Source: Halomonas lysinitropha (GTDB lineage: Bacteria; Pseudomonadota; Gammaproteobacteria; Pseudomonadales; Halomonadaceae). Taken from it: a stretch of DNA of 64,000 bases. The position numbers and the translations under genes were made by a program. The stretch covers positions 367,406-431,405 of the forward strand of contig NZ_CABVOU010000027.1 of the NCBI RefSeq assembly GCF_902500215.1. Direction: 5' to 3'. Below are positions 24,371 to 32,081 of the stretch, piece after piece (the stretch's first letter is position 1; each line of letters opens with the position of its first letter). The notes beneath the pieces are model-generated. The model worked only from the letters and a program-made list of their open reading frames with translations. It was not told where the DNA came from and made no database searches.

Positions 24371-24829
24371 ATGTGGAAGACGCTGACCGGCACGGCCTTG
24401 GCTATCTTCGTGGCTATACCGCTGATGGTGCAGGCGGAAGAGCACGGCATGATGCATATCGAGGCGAAAGATGATATCGATCGCGTCGAGGAGCGCCTCC
24501 GCGATGCCATCGATGACAAGGGGTTAACGCTGATGACCGTCGTCGATCATGCCGCCAATGCGGAACGCGCAGGGCTCTCATTACCTGCGACCCGCACCTT
24601 CATCTTCGGTAATCCACAAGTGGGAACGCCGATGATGCAGTGCCAGGGAAGCATGGCGTTGGACCTGCCCCAGAAGATGGTGGTGCGGCAGACGGATGAG
24701 GGTGTCAGGCTGGAGTGGAATTCGCCACATTACCTGGCCGAGCGCCATGCCCTGGAGGAGTGCGACCTCCCGTTGGACAAGGTTGCCGATGTGCTCGAGG
24801 ACGTCGCAAACGAGGCCGCAGGCCAGTAA
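24371..24829 (+). CDS. Second exported DUF302-domain protein
   Basis: A 152-residue secreted protein with signal peptide MWKTLTGTALAIFVAIPLMVQA and a DUF302 domain (VEERLRDAIDDKGLTLMTVVDH, then FGNPQVGTPMMQ). The mature part has several Met, His and two Cys residues (MMQCQ, EECDL), which could bind a metal or heme, although this is not established. GTGAGGA precedes the ATG. It converges with the anti-sigma gene, leaving 29 bases between stops. Confidence 0.78.
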   Translation: MWKTLTGTALAIFVAIPLMVQAEEHGMMHIEAKDDIDRVEERLRDAIDDKGLTLMTVVDHAANAERAGLSLPATRTFIFGNPQVGTPMMQCQGSMALDLPQKMVVRQTDEGVRLEWNSPHYLAERHALEECDLPLDKVADVLEDVANEAAGQ

Positions 24830-24858
24830 GTTGAAGCGAGTACAGCATTGACGGGCTT

Positions 24859-25101
24859 TCAGCGCCCGTCATCGTCCTGTTCGGGGTCATCCTTCTTGTC
24901 GGGCTCAACCTTCGTGTCGGGGTCATGCTCCGGCACGAATTTCTCGCCAGCCTCATGGAGCAGGGTAAACTGTCTGTCACACTCTCTGCAGGCGCCGCAC
25001 ATGGAAAGATGTAATCTCAGGGAGATTCGCTCCTGGAACGTCAGAGGGCGGTCCTGTTTGAGGGACATCAGGCGAGTCGCCTCCTTGCACATCATCATCA
25101 T
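24859..25101 (-). CDS. Small zinc-finger anti-sigma factor
   Basis: An 80-residue protein whose HLSMCGACREC (H-x3-C-x2-C) matches the zinc-finger anti-sigma (zf-HC2-like) motif. The C-terminal third is acidic (DPDTKVEPDKKDDPEQDDDG) and there is no transmembrane segment, so it would be a soluble cytosolic anti-sigma. The start overlaps the sigma stop as ATGA, the standard coupled arrangement that keeps sigma and anti-sigma in balance. Sensing may be by zinc release or thiol oxidation, which is inference from family members. Confidence 0.8.
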   Translation of the reverse strand: MMMMCKEATRLMSLKQDRPLTFQERISLRLHLSMCGACRECDRQFTLLHEAGEKFVPEHDPDTKVEPDKKDDPEQDDDGR

Positions 25102-25676
25102 GCCGTCTCCCCCTTCAGCCAGCCTTTCTCGATGCAGGCCCTGAGACGAAGCCGAGCACGGTGCAGAATCACCCAGCAGTTGTTCTCCTTGATGTCTAGC
25201 TCGCGGCAGATATCCTCGGTGGAGAGCCCCATCAGCTCGCGCAGGGAAAATACCCTGGCGGCGTTGTCCGGCAGCGCAATCATGCAGGCATCAAAGACCT
25301 GCCAGAAGTGTTCGTTCTCGAAAGTCGCCTCGGGCTCCCCCCAACTGGAAGGGCGAGCACTCTCCTGCCAGCGGCCATTCTGCTGGAACTGTCGATCGAT
25401 GGCGTCGTCTTCGTCCTCATCCTCGAGGGGCTGCCAGCGTCCATGACGCTTCTGGACGCGCATGGTGTCGAGGATCTTGTACTTGAGGATGCCGAAAACC
25501 CAGGTCTCGTAACCGGATCGTCCGGCAAAGCTTTCATTCTTTTCGATGGCGGACATCATTGCCTCCTGAACGGCATCCTCGGCCTGGCTGCGATCACGTA
25601 AATGCATCAAGGCGAAGGAGACCAGACGTGGTCTTACAGCCGTAAGTCGCTGTAGCCTATCCTCTTTGTCGTTCAT
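25098..25676 (-). CDS. ECF-family RNA polymerase sigma factor
   Basis: A 192-residue ECF sigma factor. Region 2 (about residues 10-75) contains AEDAVQEAMMSAIE and YETWVFGILKYKILD; region 4 (about 130-185) contains LPDNAARVFSLREL and STEDICRELDIKENNCWVILHRARLRLRA. The linker is acidic (EDEDEDDA). The anti-sigma gene overlaps its end. A TGTAAGG-N15-CGAC element lies at 25771-25796, which suggests autoregulation, and five more occur in the window. The 342-base gap upstream (25677-26018) holds this promoter and otherwise no convincing gene. Confidence 0.9.
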   Translation of the reverse strand: MNDKEDRLQRLTAVRPRLVSFALMHLRDRSQAEDAVQEAMMSAIEKNESFAGRSGYETWVFGILKYKILDTMRVQKRHGRWQPLEDEDEDDAIDRQFQQNGRWQESARPSSWGEPEATFENEHFWQVFDACMIALPDNAARVFSLRELMGLSTEDICRELDIKENNCWVILHRARLRLRACIEKGWLKGETA

Positions 25677-25770
25677 CAGTGAGTTCCTTATTCCCTATCC
25701 TGGTGATTGAGCAGAGTCCGGCTAAGTCTAGCAGCTGGTATCAGTCAGGACATAGGACCTCAGACGATGT

Positions 25771-25796
25771 GTCGTTATCCGCAGGCTTTCCTTACA
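25771..25796 (-). promoter_or_regulatory. ECF-type promoter for the sigma/anti-sigma operon
   Basis: On the minus strand TGTAAGG (25796-25790), 15 bases, CGAC (25774-25771). It lies about 95 bases upstream of the sigma start. The matching site in front of the sigma gene itself is the main reason to assign the motif to this sigma factor. Confidence 0.75.
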
Positions 25797-26018
25797 GAAG
25801 TCTTACGGTGTTCAACATGCCGCGTTTCGACAATAGCTTCCGGCATTCTGCCGCTACTCCTTGCAAAGATTGTCGGCATCTCGATGCAAAGCGGAAAACG
25901 TTCGGTGGCAGTAGTGTCCGTGTCTCCTTGAATGATACGTCTCTATATGGCGTATGTCGCGAGGATTTCCTCCAACGATATATCTCCTTCCTTTTAGTGA
26001 TTCGGTCGTCTTGCCCGG

Positions 26019-26666
26019 TTATCGGTATCGGCCGCCTGTTCTCATCATCGTGTCAGAATGATTTGCCAGTCGGTCAAGATCCTCGGGTCTATCCACATCC
26101 CAGAGTTGGGCGGGGCAGGCCAGTCGCCAACCCAGCGCATGGGCACGAGCGCGCGTCTGTTTCATGACACGGTTCGTGCCCCAGTCGATGGCCGCGAAGA
26201 GGCGCTGGTCGTTTCGACGGACCCCGACCAGCGCATAGCCGCCATCCTCGACCGGGAGGAAGACAGCGTCGGCCTCTGACAGAGCACTCTGGCAGCGCTC
26301 GAGCAGGGCCGGGGTGAGTGCCGGACAGTCGCTGCCGATCAGGAGTCCGGGCTCTTCCATGGCCTGCAGGGCCTGGAACATACGCTGCCCCAGATCACCT
26401 TCCGGCTGGGCGCGAAGCCTGATGCCGTGCCGGTCGGCCAGTTCCCTGAACACGGGATGGGCATGGTCCAGTGCCGTCCACAGGGTGATGCTGTGCGGCG
26501 AGGTTGCCGCTAGCGCAGTGTCCACCGCCTGCTGCAGCAGCCGTTCATGAAGCCGGCAGGCGCCCTCGGCACCCAGGGCCGGCATCAGGCGTGTCTTTAC
26601 CTGTCCGGAAATGGGCGCCTTGGCCAGTATCGCCAGGGGGAAGTGAGCGTGAGTGTCAGCGCACAT
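26019..26666 (-). CDS. CofC-like nucleotidyl/glycosyl transferase (TIGR04282 type)
   Basis: A 215-residue GT-A fold protein. The N-terminal LAKAPISGQVKTRL motif and GSDCPALTPALL are typical of the transferase-1 type family found beside TIGR04283 glycosyltransferases. It would use a sugar nucleotide or similar donor in the cytosol. Its start overlaps the end of the next upstream gene by 11 bases, so the pair is co-translated. A common promoter of ECF type lies in front of that gene. The family's acceptor is unknown. Confidence 0.82.
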   Translation of the reverse strand: MCADTHAHFPLAILAKAPISGQVKTRLMPALGAEGACRLHERLLQQAVDTALAATSPHSITLWTALDHAHPVFRELADRHGIRLRAQPEGDLGQRMFQALQAMEEPGLLIGSDCPALTPALLERCQSALSEADAVFLPVEDGGYALVGVRRNDQRLFAAIDWGTNRVMKQTRARAHALGWRLACPAQLWDVDRPEDLDRLANHSDTMMRTGGRYR

Positions 26667-27360
26667 GGCGATACTCCCGGGCCAGGTCTTCCGCCGACGC
26701 CCCCCGCCAGTAGCGCCAGCGCAGCTGCCACATCAGGTGGATGGTGGCCCAGGCGCCATTCTGATCCCAGCGCCGTCCACTGCTGATCACCCTGTCCCTC
26801 AAACAGGCGGGTGGCGATAGTCGCTTGAGTCGGCGTGAGATCTCGATGTCCTCCATCAGCGGCTGGTCGGGAAAGCCATCTACCGCATCGAAGGCATCGC
26901 GTGTCATGAAGAGCGCCTGGTCGCCGGTGGCGATACCGGTCAGCCGCGAGCGCAGGTTCATGGCTGCCGCGACCACCGGCAGGATGAGATGGCGGCCCTC
27001 GAGGCGAACATCGAAGCGTCCCCAACTATGTGCCCCCGACAGGGCGCGCTCGACAAGCCGGTCGGCTCCCTTGGGCAGCCGGGTGTCGGCATGCAGGAAC
27101 AGCAGGAATGGACCTCGGGCCTCGCGCGCGCCGGCATTCATCTGCCTGGATCGGCCGGGCTCTCGCACGATCACCTTTGCTGCCAGGGGAACTGCTCGGG
27201 CCACCGTATCATCGCGGCTGCCCCCATCCACTACCATCACCTCCACCTGGCCCGCTGCGCCGCCGGCCTGACACGACCGCAGTTCGGACAGCAGCGTCTC
27301 GATGGTGCCCGCCTCATTCAGTGTCGGGATGATGATGCTGAGCTTCGGTGTATCCGGCAT
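26656..27360 (-). CDS. Family 2 glycosyltransferase (TIGR04283 type)
   Basis: A 234-residue GT-A glycosyltransferase. LSIIIPTLNEAGTIETLL starts the nucleotide-binding part, VMVVDGGSRDDT and LFLHADTRLP hold the metal-binding acidic residues, and QPLMEDIEISRRLK carries the catalytic acid. No membrane span is evident. It is the first gene of a two-gene unit and has an ECF-type promoter ending 46 bases before its start, divergent from the promoter of the DUF3179 operon. If the EAEG proteins are modified, these transferases are candidates to take part. Confidence 0.85.
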   Translation of the reverse strand: MPDTPKLSIIIPTLNEAGTIETLLSELRSCQAGGAAGQVEVMVVDGGSRDDTVARAVPLAAKVIVREPGRSRQMNAGAREARGPFLLFLHADTRLPKGADRLVERALSGAHSWGRFDVRLEGRHLILPVVAAAMNLRSRLTGIATGDQALFMTRDAFDAVDGFPDQPLMEDIEISRRLKRLSPPACLRDRVISSGRRWDQNGAWATIHLMWQLRWRYWRGASAEDLAREYRHVR

Positions 27361-27405
27361 GCCGACAATCCTCCTGATGCGCGGATCGGTGCAGTGAAGA
27401 CCAGG

Positions 27406-27431
27406 GTCGTTTCATCGATATTGGCCTTACA
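27406..27431 (-). promoter_or_regulatory. ECF-type promoter for the glycosyltransferase pair
   Basis: On the minus strand TGTAAGG (27431-27425), 15 bases, CGAC (27409-27406). It is paired with the divergent site at 27458. The two -35 regions form the inverted repeat GGCCTTACAG/CTGTAAGGCC. Confidence 0.75.
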
Positions 27432-27457
27432 GTCTGAGAACAGCGTCCAGCCGGTGC

Positions 27458-27483
27458 TGTAAGGCCTATTACAACGGATCGAC
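27458..27483 (+). promoter_or_regulatory. ECF-type promoter for the DUF3179 operon
   Basis: TGTAAGG (27458-27464), 15 bases, CGAC (27480-27483), about 70 bases before the DUF3179 gene. It shares GGCC next to the -35 with its divergent partner. Confidence 0.75.
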
Positions 27484-27552
27484 TGAAACGTAAGGCCGCG
27501 AGTCGTCTGGCGGCGATGAAGCCTGAGTCCCCAAGGTGGAAGGAGGTGAGTG

Positions 27553-28590
27553 ATGCATTCACGCCGCATCCTGGTCGCACTGGCCACATTGTTGCTCGCT
27601 TCGCCCCGGGTCGGGGCAGGACTTCCCACGGCAGACCCGCCCGAGATGCCCGTGGCCCATTCCCTCGCAGCCTTCCGCCAGGCTCTCCAGTCGGGAGGGC
27701 CCGGAAAGGATGGCATCCCCTCCATCGACAGTCCGAGATTCCAGTCGGCAGTGGCGGCGGAGGACGTGCTCGAGGACAACGACAAGGTGATCGGACTCTA
27801 CGCCGATGGCGAGGCGCGCGCCTATCCTCAGCGGATCCTGGTCTGGCACGAGATCGTCAATGACGAGGTCGGAGGGAAAGCCATCAGCGTGACCTACTGC
27901 CCCCTGACGGGTACGGCACTGGGTTTCGAGCGTGGCGATACTCAACTCGGGGTGTCGGGAAAACTGGTCAACAGTAACCTGGTCATGTACGACCACGCCA
28001 CCGACAGCGAATGGCCCCAGATCCTGGGTGTCGCCATCGACGGTCCCCTGGCCGGTCATGGCCTGGAGGAGTTCCGTGTCTTCTGGACCACCTGGGGCGC
28101 ATGGAAGGCTCGCCATCCTGATACCCGAGTGCTTACCGAACAGACCGGTTACGTGCGCAACTATCAACGCGATCCCTACGGCAGCTACAACCCTCGGGGT
28201 GGCTACTACCTGCCCCAGAGTTCACGCCTTTTCCCGGTCATGGCCGGCAGTGACCGCTTTCCTCCCAAGACCGAGATATTCGGCTTCCGGACCGAAGAGG
28301 GTGCCGCGGCCATCACCCGGGATGCGCTGCGTGAAGAAACGGTGGTCGAGATGCCCCTGGGAGACAGCCACTATACGGTGGTTCACGACGCGGGCCTGGA
28401 TACCGGCTGGGTCTTCCACAATCCTCGGCGTGCCGAGGTGAGCATCGACGGCCTGAGGTTCGGTCCGGAAGGCGTGACGGGTGCGGGCCTGGAGGAGTTC
28501 GAGAGGGTCAACGCCTTCGAGGCCATGTGGTTTGCCTGGACGGCCTTCTATCCCGATACCCGGGTCTACACGGGAGAGGGGATGCCATGA
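27553..28590 (+). CDS. Exported DUF3179-domain protein
   Basis: A 345-residue secreted protein with a signal peptide ending near PRVGAG and a DUF3179 domain. Conserved features include ARAYPQRILVWHEIVND, VTYCPLTGTALGF with its cysteine, and WVFHNPRRAEV. The family has no assigned reaction. AGGAGG lies six bases before ATG 27553 (a GTG at 27550 would add one residue). It starts a three-gene unit with a membrane protein (ATGA overlap) and a papain-like hydrolase, under an ECF-type promoter. Confidence 0.82.
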   Translation: MHSRRILVALATLLLASPRVGAGLPTADPPEMPVAHSLAAFRQALQSGGPGKDGIPSIDSPRFQSAVAAEDVLEDNDKVIGLYADGEARAYPQRILVWHEIVNDEVGGKAISVTYCPLTGTALGFERGDTQLGVSGKLVNSNLVMYDHATDSEWPQILGVAIDGPLAGHGLEEFRVFWTTWGAWKARHPDTRVLTEQTGYVRNYQRDPYGSYNPRGGYYLPQSSRLFPVMAGSDRFPPKTEIFGFRTEEGAAAITRDALREETVVEMPLGDSHYTVVHDAGLDTGWVFHNPRRAEVSIDGLRFGPEGVTGAGLEEFERVNAFEAMWFAWTAFYPDTRVYTGEGMP

Positions 28591-29138
28591 AAGCGATCGC
28601 CATGATGGTGGCCATGCTGGTGAAAGACCCCAGGATGCTCGCCCTGATTGTCCTGGTCACCCTGGTCTACGGCGGGCTCTATCTCTGGTTGAACGGGGAT
28701 ATCAGCGGCGGTGGCACGGGGGGATGGCAGGCGGCCTTCCCTGCCTGGGAGCGTGCCTTCGAGGCACGCGGTCCCTTTCAATTCGAACCTGTGGGACTGA
28801 TCCAGGTCGGCACCCTGGTGTGGACCTTCAGTCCGCTCAATACGCTGCTTGCGCTGATGATGGGTGGCCTGCTGGGCCTCGCCGTGGCTGCCGGCCTGAA
28901 GGTCTGGAAGGCACCACGCCAGTGCGGCCTGAGTGCCTCGGGAGCAGGCACCCTGGCGGGCATACCCGCACTGTTGGCGGGGGGTGCCTGCTGTGCGCCT
29001 CTGGTGCTCATCTGGCTGGGGCTTCCCATCGCGGGAACCGTTGCCAGTATCTCGCCCCTTCTCGTGCCGCTGGCTCTGGTCATCCTGCTGGTCGTGCTCT
29101 GGCGCCTGGCCAAGTCGCTGACCTCATCCACCTCCTGA
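28587..29138 (+). CDS. Membrane protein with a GGACCAP motif
   Basis: A 183-residue protein with about four hydrophobic segments (near residues 16-35, 72-100, 122-145 and 150-175). The third contains AGGACCAPLVL; vicinal cysteines inside a membrane helix recall MerT-like metal carriers, but no closer assignment is possible. The start overlaps the DUF3179 stop as ATGA. Function unknown; a role in metal or electron transfer across the membrane is speculation. Confidence 0.65.
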   Translation: MKAIAMMVAMLVKDPRMLALIVLVTLVYGGLYLWLNGDISGGGTGGWQAAFPAWERAFEARGPFQFEPVGLIQVGTLVWTFSPLNTLLALMMGGLLGLAVAAGLKVWKAPRQCGLSASGAGTLAGIPALLAGGACCAPLVLIWLGLPIAGTVASISPLLVPLALVILLVVLWRLAKSLTSSTS

Positions 29139-29158
29139 GTCGCTGGAGGAACAAGTCG

Positions 29159-29893
29159 ATGTCCAACATGCTCGAGCGCTGCGGTTATGGGCTTGGTTGC
29201 TGGTTATCCTGCCCCAGGCCCTGGCATCGCCCCCTGTCGCCTGTCAACGAGGGAGTCCGAGCATGCCTCCAGCCCGGAGACGTCCTGCTGGTAGAAGGTT
29301 CCTCGAGAATCAGCACGGTGATCAAGTACCTGACGCAGTCCACCTGGTCGCATGTCGCTCTCTACGTCGGCGAGGGCGGCTGTTCCGGGTCGGCACGCTC
29401 GACCAATGGCGGTGGCTTTATCGAGGCAGACCTGGCGGAGGGGGTGCGTATCGTGGGATTCGAGGAATTCGACGGCTATCCCCTGCGTATCTGTCGTCCG
29501 GTGGGTCTGGGTCGGCAGGACCTCGAGCAGTTGATTGCCTTTGCCTGTGGGCGAGTGGGCCATCGCTATGATCTGCGCAATATCATCGACCTGGCTCGTT
29601 ACTTGCTGCCACTACCCCCTGTGCCCACGCCTTGGCGGCGACACATGCTCGGGCTGGGCAGCGGCGACCCGACTCGGGCCATCTGTTCGACCCTGATCGC
29701 CGAGGCGTTCCAGTCGATTCGCTATCCGATCCTGCCGATTTCCGTCGAGGGCCAAGTGACCTTGTTGCGGCGTCGCCATCCTACCCTGTTCACCCCGCGG
29801 GATTTTGACCTGTCTCCCTGGTTCGAGGTCGTCAAGCCCCGGCTTCAGGGTGGATTCGATCACCGCGAGCTGAACTGGCATGAATCGACCTGA
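29159..29893 (+). CDS. Permuted papain-like (YiiX/NlpC-P60-like) hydrolase
   Basis: A 244-residue protein. ACLQPGDVLLVEG followed by STWSHVALYVGEG and, much later, AICSTLIAEAFQS follow the circularly permuted NlpC/P60 order, with His in WSHVALY and Cys in ICSTLIAEA as the catalytic pair. Relatives cleave amide or thioester bonds in lipids or peptides. GGAGGA lies eight bases before ATG 29159. The N-terminal 30 residues are Cys-, Trp- and Pro-rich without an obvious signal peptide. It is the third gene of the DUF3179 unit and converges with the EAL gene. Confidence 0.7.
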   Translation: MSNMLERCGYGLGCWLSCPRPWHRPLSPVNEGVRACLQPGDVLLVEGSSRISTVIKYLTQSTWSHVALYVGEGGCSGSARSTNGGGFIEADLAEGVRIVGFEEFDGYPLRICRPVGLGRQDLEQLIAFACGRVGHRYDLRNIIDLARYLLPLPPVPTPWRRHMLGLGSGDPTRAICSTLIAEAFQSIRYPILPISVEGQVTLLRRRHPTLFTPRDFDLSPWFEVVKPRLQGGFDHRELNWHEST

Positions 29894-29909
29894 GCATGTA
29901 TCGGGCATT

Positions 29910-32081
29910 TCACTCGGCCTCAACCACGCTGTGGAACTGCCAGGCGTCTTCCAGGCGCTGCTCGAAGGCGCCTTCATGGGGCGACAGCTCCGCCACCCGG
30001 ATACTCGGTGAGAGACTGGCCTGATCGGGTGTCTGGTTGACATTGTGGCGCACCACGGCTTGATACAGTCGCTCACCGATCTGCCATGCCTTCTCGAGAT
30101 CGGCGCCCATCAACAGGGCGGTGATCTCAGTGGCACGATAGCGGCCGGTCAGGTCGGCATCCTCGGCGACTTCCGCCATCAGACCGGCCAGGTCCTGCAG
30201 CTGTCGGTCCCCGGTGTTTCGTCCGAAGAGCTTGTTGATGGTGGGGAGTTCTTCGAGTCTCGCCGATACCAGCGCCATGGGGAGTCCGAGGCGTCGGAAC
30301 AGCTGGCAGGTGGCTTCGGCCTGCTCCCGAAAACTCCTGCGGTTGAGCAGTCCTGTGCGCTGATCATGGCTATCTCCCGTGTAGAGTGCCAGCTCGTTCT
30401 CGACCATGCTGGCCAGATCATCGAGCAGCTCGGCATCCCTTGCCCCGAAGACCCGCGGTTCGGGGTCGATCAGACAGAGAGTGCCCATCTTCTCGCCTCC
30501 GGGCAGGTAGAGTGGCCGGCCGGCATAGAAACGGATGAAGGGGGCGCCCACCACCCCGGGATAGTCGTGGAAGAGGGGGTGGGTATGGGTGTCGGGAACC
30601 ACCATCAGCCCGTCGCGTTCCAGCGTCTTGTGGCAGAAGGCGATGTCACGCGGGGTCTCGGTGATATCCAGACCCTGACGGGATTTGAACCACTGCCGAT
30701 CACGATCCAGCAGGCTGATCAGCACGGTGGAGACACCGAAGAGCCTGCGCGCCAGCCGTGTGAGACGATCGAAGCGTGCCTCGGCAGGAGTGTTCAGCAG
30801 GCCCAGGCCCGCCAGCGCCACGAGCCGGCGCTCCTCGCGCTGGGACTCGCGAGCGATGAACCAGTCGAGGAACGCATCCGGCGGCAGCGGGCGCGAGATC
30901 AGGTAGCCCTGGGCCAGATCGCATTTCAGCGCATCGAGATAGGCCAGCGTCTCCCCGTCCTCGACTCCCTCGGCGGTGGTATTCAGGCCCAGGCTGCGCC
31001 CCAGTTCCACCACCGAGCGGATCACCGCACGGGATTCCTCCGAATCGTTGGCCGTCATCACGAAGCGCTTGTCGACCTTGATCTCAGAGAAAGGGAGGCG
31101 AACCAGCTGGACCATCGAGGAATAGCCGGTGCCAAAGTCGTCGATGGAGAGCTGGAATCCCTGCAGGCGCAACCGAGTCAAGGTATCCAGCGAGGTGATG
31201 GCATCCTGCATGGCGCTGGTCTCGGTGAGTTCGAGCACGATGCGCTCGGGCGCGATGTCACGCTCGCGACAGCGCTGCAGAATGGCGTCGAACAGGGCAA
31301 CATTGCCCAGGGAGCGCGCGGAGACGTTCAGTGACAGCACAGTCTCCTGGAGGGCGTGTTGCCCGACTCGCCTGGCGGTGTCATCCGAGGAGATATCGGC
31401 CAGCCAGTCGAGGGCCTGTTCGGTCACTTGAAGGGTGAGTCGATCGATCAGGTCATGTGCCTCGGCCAGGGGAATGAAGACATCCGGGGGGATGAAGCCC
31501 AGCCGGGGATGCTGCCAGCGGGCCAGTGCCTCGACACCCACGATGGTGCCGGTACGACAGCGCACCTTGGGCTGATACGCCAGATGAATCTGCCCCAGGG
31601 TCAGCGCCTCCTCCAGGTCCTGGACGTTAACGTCCCTGGGCGCATTTCCCTCGGCTGGCGAGTGATCGGCGGTCTCGCGGCTCTCGATGGCCTGGTGCAG
31701 GAGTTCGCGAAGTGCCGCGGCCGAGAAGGGCTTGGCAATCACGCCGACAATGTCCAGGCCGTGCTCTCTCGCCGAGCGTGCGGCGGCGTCCAATACCCGG
31801 CTGCCCACGCCGCTGGTGATGATCAAGCGGGCTCGACAGCCAAGCCTGGCCAGTTCGGCCATCACTTCCACGCCGTCCATTTCCGGCATGATCAGGTCGA
31901 TGGCCAGGATATCCGGATGCCAACGCGTCGCCTCCTCGAAAAAGGTCATCGGCGAGGTGATGTGTCGTGCATCGAAGCCGTCGAAAACGGCAACCCGGGC
32001 AATGGTCTCGCCGGTCATCGCCTCGTCGTCGAGAATCAGTAGACGCGGCGGCTTTCCCTTGCCGGGCGGTTCAGTCTTCAT
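29910..32081 (-). CDS. REC-EAL-GAF-GGDEF-like signalling protein
   Basis: A 723-residue cytosolic regulator. REC comes first (about 12-135, phosphoacceptor in AIDLIMPEMDG). The EAL domain (about 160-410) has VEALARW, ELTETSAM, DDFGTGYSSM, EIKVDKRF and TAEGVEDG, so phosphodiesterase activity on c-di-GMP is likely. GAF follows (about 430-570). The last domain is GGDEF-like, but the signature is replaced (TGRYRATEITALL), so it is probably not a cyclase. ATG 32081 overlaps the stop of the hybrid kinase by 11 bases, which suggests the kinase phosphorylates this REC domain. Confidence 0.88.
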   Translation of the reverse strand: MKTEPPGKGKPPRLLILDDEAMTGETIARVAVFDGFDARHITSPMTFFEEATRWHPDILAIDLIMPEMDGVEVMAELARLGCRARLIITSGVGSRVLDAAARSAREHGLDIVGVIAKPFSAAALRELLHQAIESRETADHSPAEGNAPRDVNVQDLEEALTLGQIHLAYQPKVRCRTGTIVGVEALARWQHPRLGFIPPDVFIPLAEAHDLIDRLTLQVTEQALDWLADISSDDTARRVGQHALQETVLSLNVSARSLGNVALFDAILQRCRERDIAPERIVLELTETSAMQDAITSLDTLTRLRLQGFQLSIDDFGTGYSSMVQLVRLPFSEIKVDKRFVMTANDSEESRAVIRSVVELGRSLGLNTTAEGVEDGETLAYLDALKCDLAQGYLISRPLPPDAFLDWFIARESQREERRLVALAGLGLLNTPAEARFDRLTRLARRLFGVSTVLISLLDRDRQWFKSRQGLDITETPRDIAFCHKTLERDGLMVVPDTHTHPLFHDYPGVVGAPFIRFYAGRPLYLPGGEKMGTLCLIDPEPRVFGARDAELLDDLASMVENELALYTGDSHDQRTGLLNRRSFREQAEATCQLFRRLGLPMALVSARLEELPTINKLFGRNTGDRQLQDLAGLMAEVAEDADLTGRYRATEITALLMGADLEKAWQIGERLYQAVVRHNVNQTPDQASLSPSIRVAELSPHEGAFEQRLEDAWQFHSVVEAE

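Noticed and set aside
25679..26167. A 162-codon frame in the gap upstream of the sigma gene
   Set aside because: It crosses the ECF promoter and the end of the glycosyltransferase gene, has no ribosome site and an irregular composition.
27489..27514. CGTAAGG-N15-CGGC just before the DUF3179 gene
   Set aside because: One mismatch in each element and a much better copy 31 bases upstream.
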